A stretch of DNA of 12,239 nt from assembly GCA_947068385.1 (NCBI GenBank), contig CAMTBF010000056.1, positions 1 through 12,239 of the forward strand, read 5' to 3'. Both the position numbers and the translations under genes were made by a program. Shown here in pieces: positions 6,546 through 12,239 of this stretch (positions are counted from its first letter, which is position 1; each line of letters starts with the position of its first letter). Origin of the DNA: an uncultured Lachnospiraceae bacterium. GTDB taxonomy: Bacteria > Bacillota > Clostridia > Lachnospirales > Lachnospiraceae. The notes below the pieces were generated by a model. The model had not been told where the DNA came from. It worked only from the letters and a program-made list of their open reading frames with translations, and did not search any database.

Positions 6546-9500
6546 CTATCTTTCCTGTTTTCCCTGCTTTTCCTGCTTTCCCTCGCCCTTTCCACGGACG
6601 ATCCCGTCCAGGGTCCTGTACAGCTTATCCACCTCCACCGGCTTGGACAGATGGCCGTTCATGCCGCATTCCACGGATTTCTTCAGGTCATCGTCAAAGG
6701 CGTTGGCGGACATGGCCACGATGGGTATGGTCCTGCAGTCCTCCCGGTCCATGGCCCGGATGGCGCGGGTGGCCTCCAGGCCGTCCATCACCGGCATCAG
6801 GATGTCCATCAGGATCGCGTCATAGGTACCCGGCTCCGTAGAGCGGATCCGCTCCACGGCCTGGGCCCCGTCGTAGACGCAGTCCACCGCGAAGCCACGC
6901 TCCTCCAGCAGGCACTGGGCGATCTCCGCATTGATCTCGTTGTCCTCCACCACCAGGATATGGTAGCCCTCGAAGGACAGCGCCTCCTGCCTCTCCTCCG
7001 CCTGCCTCTTCTGCCCCAGCCCGAGCCAGATGGAGAAGCTGAAGGTGCTGCCCTCCCCGGGCTCGCTGTCCAGACGGATCGCGCTGCCCATCATCTGGAC
7101 CAGGCGGCTGCTGATGGAAAGGCCCAGGCCCGTGCCCTGCTGCTTGGAGGGGTTCCTGCCGGAGGCCTGCTCGAAGGAGCGGAAGACCCTGTCCCTGTCT
7201 TCCTTCGCGATGCCTATCCCCGTGTCCCGCACCGCGAAGGACACCAGGATCCCTTCTTCCCTGGCTTCCTTCTCCCGGACCTCCAGCGTCACCCTTCCCT
7301 TCACCGGCGTGAACTTCACCGCGTTCCCCAGGAGGTTGATGAGCACCTGGCTGATCCGCATACGGTCCGCGCACAGCCATCGATGGGCCAGCCGGATGTC
7401 CTGCACGAAGGAAATCTCCTTGGCCGCTACCTGAGGCGCTATCAGCTCCTTTATGGTATCCAGCATGTCGTAGATGTCGAAATCGTCCGCCTCCAGCTTC
7501 ATCTTCCCGCTCTCGATCTTGGACATGTCCAGGATATCGTTGATCAGCCCCAACAGATAGCCGGAGGAGGACTGTATCTTCTGCAGGCAGTCCATGACCC
7601 GCTCCTGGCTCTGCCCCTGCTGCAGGGCGATCTCCGTCATGCCGATGATCCCGTTCATGGGCGTCCGTATCTCATGGCTCATGCGGGACAGGAATTCCGA
7701 CTTCGCCTTGCTGGCGATGTCGTATTGCTGCTGGTTCATCTGGCTCTGGATGACCCTGCCCAGCTCCGCCAGGTTCTGGTGCCGCTCGGGGTCAAGGGCC
7801 TGTTCCTGCCCCAGGCCCAGGATGCAGATGTTCCCCATATAGCTGCCATTGTCGTACATAGGCAGCGCCACCCCGTACTGCCCGGGCGCCACGCCCAGGA
7901 AGCACTGCAAAAGCTCCCGGCCGCTTTCCTCCCCGGAGAACCACTTGACCTCCTCCTGGCCCAGCCAGCCGCGGAAGGCCGCCCTGTCCTCTTCCCTGTA
8001 TTTGCGCACGTTCCCCGCCGGGGACTCCCCGTCCGCCCGCCACTGGTATTCCAGGTAGTTCGCAGAGAAGTCCTCCCGCAGCACGGACACCAGCACCGCC
8101 TCGGCCTGATAGCATGTGCCGATCTTGCGCAGCATCAGGGTCATCTGGGCCGGGAAATTCGCCCCCTTGCCGAACAGGTTCAGCGCTATGGACACCAGGC
8201 CCACGTCCTCCCCGTAGTCCAGGCTGACGATCTCCCGCCCCTGCAGGGCCGGAAGCTCCCGCCGCTCCTCCTCCGGGATGTCCTCGCAGAAGACATATCC
8301 CCCTCCCGGGCCGGACAGCGCCTGCCTCCCGGCCAGCTTCGCCATGCGGATCAGCGTCTCTGTCCCATGCTCCCCCTCTCCGCAGGACAGTCCCGCGCAC
8401 ACCGATACGTCGAACCGCTCCCTGTCAAAGTCCGCCCCGGCCCTTTCCAGCAGTTCTTCCATCCACGCCGCGGCCTCTTTCCTGTCCGCCTGCTCCAGCC
8501 ATACGACGAACTCGTCCCCGTCCAGGCGCAGCGCCACCGTCCCCCGCCCTGTCTGAGCCGTGTATGCCTGGCAGCGGCCCCGGATCAGGCCGCCCAGCCC
8601 CTCCAGCACCATATCCCCGAACACGATGCCGTTCTTCTCATTGGCCTCCTTCAGCCGTCCCACCAGAAGGTCTGCCATGACGCCGCTGCCATGGCCTGCC
8701 CTCCTGCTGGCCTCCACCTGTTCCAGGCCCGCGCTGAAGGTATACAGGCCCGTGATGCCGTCCATGGCGTTCCTCCTGCGCTGTTCGGCCTCCCTCTCCT
8801 TCTGCTCCTGGATGTTGCGGATGCTCCCCACAAGCTTGCGCCGCTTGCCGTCCGTATCATAGACCGCCTTGCCGGATACCGCCACCCACCGATAGTCCGA
8901 ATCACTGGGCCATTTCAGCCGGAACTCCACGTACACCTTATCGTCCATGCTCTGCAGGGCCCGGACGGCCTCCTCCCTGTCCGCGTCGTGGATGCAGTCG
9001 GGATTCACGAAGCCGCTCTTGTATTCACTGCAGTCCCACAGCCCGCTCATGCGCTCATGGTTCACGATGTCCAGCTCGTGCTTCTGCACGTCATAGGAGA
9101 AGAACACGTCCTTGGAGGACTCCAGCGCCACGCGGTAGCGCTCCTTTTCCTCCAGGAGGATGTTCTCCGCCTCCCGCTGCTGCTCCGACAGGTTCTTCAC
9201 CACATCATATAAGGCATCTATCTCCAGGATGTTGGAAGGGCTGAACTCCGAAAGCCCCTCCCTCCCGCGGCTGATGCACTGCATCAGGTGCTGGAAGGGC
9301 CTGGTCAGATGCCTGACCACAAGATAGATGCCCAGCACGCCGAAGAGCAGGCCGATGAGGATGGCCACCACCAGCCAGAGATAGAGCTGGCGGCCCATCC
9401 CGAAGAGGTTCTCCTCCGTGTCCAGCCCCAGGAGCACCCAATCCGTGTCCTCATAGGGCACATTGTTGCTGTAGAGCTTCAGGGGGCAGGCCACCGCGTA

Positions 9501-10514
9501 CACGTCCTGCCTCTCCAGCCGGACATCCCCCACCTGCCACAGATTGCCGTAGCGGGTCCTGCGCAGCTCCAGCTCCCCCCCTGTGGACTTGGCCAGGTTG
9601 GCGAGGATCCCCTTTCCCACCATGGGCCTGTAAAGGCCTTCCCCGTCCCTGACCGCCAGCAGATATCCTGACTGCTGCTGGTCGTTGAGCTCTGCCACCG
9701 GGAAGTAGTCGTAGAGCTGCCTGCTGGAGATCTCCACGCCGATCACGCCGTACACCTGCCCCTCATGCCGCAGCGGCAGGGAGTATGTAATCATTTCATA
9801 GGAGTCCGTGCCGTCCTTCTCCAGATGGAAGGGCAGCGACCAGTACCCCAGGTCGGCCGTGTCCGCATCGGCATATTCCGTCCCCGCCCTCCAGGGCTCA
9901 TAGAAATAATCCTCTGCAGCCTCCCTGCCCTGCCCCTCCATGCGGAAGCGGGTGGTCCAGGAGGTGTCCAGGGGGATGTTCCACTCCCTGGACAGGAGCT
10001 TGCTGCCCCGCTCCAGGAGCAGGTCCGTGCCGTTGGCGGGATTGGTGTACGGGTCGGAATCCCTGACGAAGAAGCCGGCGTACTCCCCCGGCTCCCCCAT
10101 ATCCGTTCCTGTCAGGACCAGAAAGATGCCCGTGGTGGAATGGCTCTGCAGGATGTCCAGGCATTCCGGGAAGAACAGCTCCAGCAGCTCGTTCTTCCCC
10201 TCCTCCGAGGCGAGCAGCCCGTCCAGGCTCAAGCCCGCCTCCTCCAGGAACCGGTCCAGGATCCCGTCAATGACCCCTTCCTGCTCATGGATGGACGCCC
10301 ATCTCTGGTTCATATCGTTCTGCAGGATCACCTTCCTGTTCTCCACCAGCCGGTTCATCATGCTGACGGAAAATTCCTCCATCATCCCCGTGACCCGCTT
10401 CATCACCAGCGTGCCGATGGTGATCAGGCTCTGCGTCAGCATGATGGCGATCAGCGGAACCAGAAAAATCATGAATATGTTCGTCTCTTTTCTGCTCGGT
10501 CTTCTGCCTTCCAT
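6546..10514 (-). CDS. Membrane hybrid histidine kinase with dCache, PAS, GGDEF-like, GAF and receiver domains
   Basis: This 1322-residue signalling protein has membrane segments at 13-37 and 377-400 enclosing an extracellular sensor of about 340 residues; VYGVIGVEISSRQLYDYFP near 254-272 is typical of dCache folds. Inside the cell follow HAMP (about 400-450), PAS (about 455-570), a GGDEF-like domain (about 575-735; MDGITGLYTF, signature RLDGDEF at 663-669), a GAF-like region (about 740-925), and HisKA with phospho-acceptor His947 in SHEIRTPMNG. The HATPase domain has an N box around 1060-1064, DTGIGI at 1097-1102 and GTGLGL at 1127-1132. A receiver follows with phospho-acceptor Asp1237 in LMDILMPVMDG and Lys1291. 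No Hpt or DNA-binding output is present. The start has GAGTAGGA just upstream, 6 bases after the binding-protein stop, so the two are co-translated. The lysine-rich tail looks like low-complexity drift. Confidence 0.93.
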   Translation of the reverse strand: MEGRRPSRKETNIFMIFLVPLIAIMLTQSLITIGTLVMKRVTGMMEEFSVSMMNRLVENRKVILQNDMNQRWASIHEQEGVIDGILDRFLEEAGLSLDGLLASEEGKNELLELFFPECLDILQSHSTTGIFLVLTGTDMGEPGEYAGFFVRDSDPYTNPANGTDLLLERGSKLLSREWNIPLDTSWTTRFRMEGQGREAAEDYFYEPWRAGTEYADADTADLGYWSLPFHLEKDGTDSYEMITYSLPLRHEGQVYGVIGVEISSRQLYDYFPVAELNDQQQSGYLLAVRDGEGLYRPMVGKGILANLAKSTGGELELRRTRYGNLWQVGDVRLERQDVYAVACPLKLYSNNVPYEDTDWVLLGLDTEENLFGMGRQLYLWLVVAILIGLLFGVLGIYLVVRHLTRPFQHLMQCISRGREGLSEFSPSNILEIDALYDVVKNLSEQQREAENILLEEKERYRVALESSKDVFFSYDVQKHELDIVNHERMSGLWDCSEYKSGFVNPDCIHDADREEAVRALQSMDDKVYVEFRLKWPSDSDYRWVAVSGKAVYDTDGKRRKLVGSIRNIQEQKEREAEQRRRNAMDGITGLYTFSAGLEQVEASRRAGHGSGVMADLLVGRLKEANEKNGIVFGDMVLEGLGGLIRGRCQAYTAQTGRGTVALRLDGDEFVVWLEQADRKEAAAWMEELLERAGADFDRERFDVSVCAGLSCGEGEHGTETLIRMAKLAGRQALSGPGGGYVFCEDIPEEERRELPALQGREIVSLDYGEDVGLVSIALNLFGKGANFPAQMTLMLRKIGTCYQAEAVLVSVLREDFSANYLEYQWRADGESPAGNVRKYREEDRAAFRGWLGQEEVKWFSGEESGRELLQCFLGVAPGQYGVALPMYDNGSYMGNICILGLGQEQALDPERHQNLAELGRVIQSQMNQQQYDIASKAKSEFLSRMSHEIRTPMNGIIGMTEIALQQGQSQERVMDCLQKIQSSSGYLLGLINDILDMSKIESGKMKLEADDFDIYDMLDTIKELIAPQVAAKEISFVQDIRLAHRWLCADRMRISQVLINLLGNAVKFTPVKGRVTLEVREKEAREEGILVSFAVRDTGIGIAKEDRDRVFRSFEQASGRNPSKQQGTGLGLSISSRLVQMMGSAIRLDSEPGEGSTFSFSIWLGLGQKRQAEERQEALSFEGYHILVVEDNEINAEIAQCLLEERGFAVDCVYDGAQAVERIRSTEPGTYDAILMDILMPVMDGLEATRAIRAMDREDCRTIPIVAMSANAFDDDLKKSVECGMNGHLSKPVEVDKLYRTLDGIVRGKGEGKQEKQGKQER

Positions 10515-10520
10515 TTTGTC

Positions 10521-11984
10521 CTACTCACCCACTGCCTGCTTCAGGGCCTCGCAAAAGGCCCCGTACCACACCTCAAAGCTCTCCTCGGTCACATAGTCCG
10601 CCACGGCCTCCTCCAGGCTCTTTCCCTGGGCCAGGGCCTCCTCCACGGCCGCCCGGTCCGCAGCCGCCTTGTCCGCCAGATGGTACTCCAGCACCTTCCT
10701 GGCCGCCGTGCCGTTCTCGAAGCTTTTGTTGGCATATAGCGTCATGTCGTCCATCTGCCCGAAGACCGTGGTCAGGCAGTCATAGGTCTTAGGGGCCACC
10801 TCAAGCCCCTGCTCCTCGATCACCCGGTCCAGCTCCGACCTGCTGGCAGCGTCCCTGCGCACGGGCAGATAGCCTGACACGCAGCCGAAGCGCAGGTTGT
10901 TCTCCGTCTCCGTGAACCATTTCAGGAATTCCACGGCAGCGTACTCGTGCCTGGCGTCGGACTTGCTGACCACCATGCCCGCCCCCTGCTGCACGGCTAT
11001 GTGCCGCCCGCCCTGGAACACAGGCGCCGCCATCACCAGATAGTCGATCGGATAGCTGCCGTCCTCCAGCTCCACCTGGTTGGGGAAATACATGGCGGAG
11101 GAGGTGGAGCCCGTATATGCCAGCAGGTCTCCCGTCTTCACGTCGTCCGAGCGGAAGGACCCGTAGGCCCCGAAATACCCTTTGACCATAGGCACGTAAT
11201 AATTCTCCCACAGGCGGTGCAGCTCCTCCCGGGGCACGTTCAGGGTCAGCTGGCCGTTCTCCACCTGGAAGATCTCCACCCCCAGCTGCTGCATGCCGAT
11301 CAGGAAATAATTCGCCACTGCGTCCCTGCCGTAAAACGCCCTGCCGTCCTCTGGCACATCCGGGGTCTGGCTGTCCGTCCATTCATAGTACGCCTCCGCC
11401 GCCGCGGTGACGCCCTCCATGGTCTCCAGGTCCGCCAGGGTAAGGCCCGTGGCAGCCGCGAAGGGCTCCCAGTCCGTCTTGTTGAGCATCATGATCTCCG
11501 TGGACTTGGCCGTGGGGAATATCCGCAGGGAGCCGTCGGCGGCGATGCGCCCCTCCTCGATGTAGGAGTCCACATACTTTGCCAGCTCCTCCTCGTCCAG
11601 GTAGTCCGACAGGTTGGCCAGGGCGCCTGCCTGCTCCACCTCATAGGCCGTGTCCGCATAGGAGGAGAACAGGTCCGGCATGGCGTCCGCCCCCACCTTT
11701 CCGCCGATGGCGTCCCGCACCGCAGTCTCCAGGTCGGACACGGAGCCCTGGCTGTAGCCCTGTACATAGATCCCCAGCTCCCGGCCCGCCGTGTCGTTGA
11801 ATTCCTCCACCAGCGCGTCAAAGGCCGCCTGCTGGGAGCCGTTATAGTAATGCCATACCGTCAGGGAGACAGGATCCCCGGGATCCAAGGGGCTCTTGTC
11901 CCCGCATCCCGCCAGGCCCAGGGCCGCCGCCAGGCACAGGCCTCCCACAGACAGCTCCTTGGCAAATCTATCCGCTTTTCTCAT
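10521..11984 (-). CDS. Family 1 extracellular solute-binding lipoprotein (UgpB-like)
   Basis: This 487-residue surface lipoprotein has a basic N-terminus (MRKADRF), a hydrophobic core and the lipobox LAGC with lipidated Cys27. The mature part has the fold features of family 1 sugar-binding proteins: SLTVWHYYNG at about 40-49, EFNDTAG, the strand-helix FPTAKSTEIMMLNKTDWE, and EYAAVEFLKWFTETENN plus VSGYLPVRRDA near the C-terminus. A GAGGAA ribosome binding site (11992-11997, minus strand) lies 7 bases before the ATG. It is not next to permease genes but directly upstream of the hybrid kinase, with a 6-base gap. I infer that it captures a sugar outside the cell and presents it to the kinase sensor domain, though it could also serve a distant importer. 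The ligand cannot be deduced. Confidence 0.9.
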   Translation of the reverse strand: MRKADRFAKELSVGGLCLAAALGLAGCGDKSPLDPGDPVSLTVWHYYNGSQQAAFDALVEEFNDTAGRELGIYVQGYSQGSVSDLETAVRDAIGGKVGADAMPDLFSSYADTAYEVEQAGALANLSDYLDEEELAKYVDSYIEEGRIAADGSLRIFPTAKSTEIMMLNKTDWEPFAAATGLTLADLETMEGVTAAAEAYYEWTDSQTPDVPEDGRAFYGRDAVANYFLIGMQQLGVEIFQVENGQLTLNVPREELHRLWENYYVPMVKGYFGAYGSFRSDDVKTGDLLAYTGSTSSAMYFPNQVELEDGSYPIDYLVMAAPVFQGGRHIAVQQGAGMVVSKSDARHEYAAVEFLKWFTETENNLRFGCVSGYLPVRRDAASRSELDRVIEEQGLEVAPKTYDCLTTVFGQMDDMTLYANKSFENGTAARKVLEYHLADKAAADRAAVEEALAQGKSLEEAVADYVTEESFEVWYGAFCEALKQAVGE

Positions 11985-12098
11985 ATGCCGCTTCCTCCCT
12001 ATTCCTCATTCCTTCCTTATTCCGCGGCCGCCATCCGTCCGGAAAACCTCTGGCCGCATAACAAAGCATATCACAAATCTCCCCGCCGCACAAGGTTT

Positions 12099-12116
12099 CC
12101 GTACATTTTTATACGG
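12099..12116. repeat. Small inverted repeat upstream of the binding-protein gene
   Basis: CCGTA (12099-12103) and TACGG (12112-12116) flank an AT-rich 8-base centre. It lies 115 bases upstream of the lipoprotein start and could be a regulator half-site pair. The arms are short, so chance is possible. Confidence 0.25.
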
Positions 12117-12155
12117 CTATACGCCACCGGCACGAATCCTCGAACAGGTAACGGT

Positions 12156-12173
12156 AACCACCAAAAACTGGTT
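12156..12173. promoter_or_regulatory. Candidate operator or upstream element in the divergent control region
   Basis: AACCA (12156-12160) and TGGTT (12169-12173) form an inverted repeat with an 8-base spacer. Overlapping it is a direct duplication of GGTAAC (12147-12158). On the minus strand a near-consensus -35 box, TTGACT, covers 12177-12182, but no convincing -10 follows at the right distance. These suggest a protein-binding region, without naming the protein. Confidence 0.22.
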
Positions 12174-12223
12174 TGTAGTCAAAGAACCGTCCGTTCGTTG
12201 TGTATTTGTTGTGATTTGTGTAG

Positions 12224-12229
12224 TATAAT
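12224..12229 (+). promoter_or_regulatory. Possible divergent promoter -10 box at the right edge
   Basis: A perfect TATAAT lies on the plus strand 10 bases before the window end. No good -35 match is present at a 16-18 base spacing; TTGTGT at 12198-12203 is 20 bases away. It would drive a gene beyond the window, divergent from the lipoprotein-kinase operon. The surrounding DNA (11985-12239) has no ORF of its own and is the likely control region for both directions. Confidence 0.35.
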
Positions 12230-12239
12230 CAATCTGAAA

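Noticed and set aside
6651..9212. Very long plus-strand ORF (853 codons) opposite the kinase gene
   Set aside because: Its translation is rich in His, Pro, Leu, Gln and Arg without domain motifs. It is the antisense shadow of a GC-rich gene whose minus-strand product has clear kinase and receiver motifs.
1..12239. Search by eye for tRNA, rRNA, CRISPR arrays, insertion sequences and phage or defence genes
   Set aside because: No cloverleaf-like, repeat-spacer, transposase or integrase pattern was recognised. A covariance-model search for small RNAs was not possible here.

Overview
The window reads as two unrelated bacterial segments joined inside a single open reading frame near position 3055. 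The left segment (about 1-3055) looks like a high-GC actinobacterium, with corynebacterium-like proteins. The right segment (about 3060-12239) looks like a gut Firmicute of the Lachnospiraceae type: A/G-rich ribosome binding sites, an LplB/YtcP-type sugar importer, and a large hybrid sensor kinase paired with a lipoprotein. The lineage assignments are inferences from protein style, not from a search. The simplest explanation for the junction is an assembly chimera.

Left segment, minus strand: a short YtrA-type GntR regulator (2071-2445), an ABC ATPase (1199-2074) and a multi-spanning membrane protein (105-1202) overlap by ATGA-type start/stop junctions and form one operon. A sigma-70-like promoter lies upstream, and an inverted repeat over its -10 box suggests autoregulation. 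GC content steps from about 77% to about 54% exactly at the ATPase/permease boundary. On the plus strand, an NYN-domain (PIN-like RNase) gene starts at about 2690 and is cut before its last acidic motif, where it runs in frame into the C-terminal end of an ABC sugar-binding lipoprotein.

Right segment, plus strand: the 3' end of the sugar-binding protein gene, a strong intercistronic hairpin, two permeases (3466-4413 and 4430-5353) and a cytoplasmic GH99/WbsX-like glycoside hydrolase (5387-6505). Together these suggest import of a glycan fragment followed by intracellular cleavage. No ATPase is encoded here, as is usual for importers that borrow a shared MsmX-type ATPase.

Right segment, minus strand, convergent: a lipoprotein sugar-binding protein (10521-11984) lies 6 bases upstream of a 1322-residue hybrid histidine kinase (6546-10514) with TM-dCache-TM-HAMP-PAS-GGDEF-GAF-HisKA-HATPase-REC layout. 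The pair looks like a sensory unit in which a solute-binding protein feeds a kinase. The two convergent operons share one strong bidirectional terminator (6509-6534). The right-hand 255 bases are non-coding and hold a possible divergent promoter.

No tRNA, rRNA, CRISPR array or insertion sequence was recognised.
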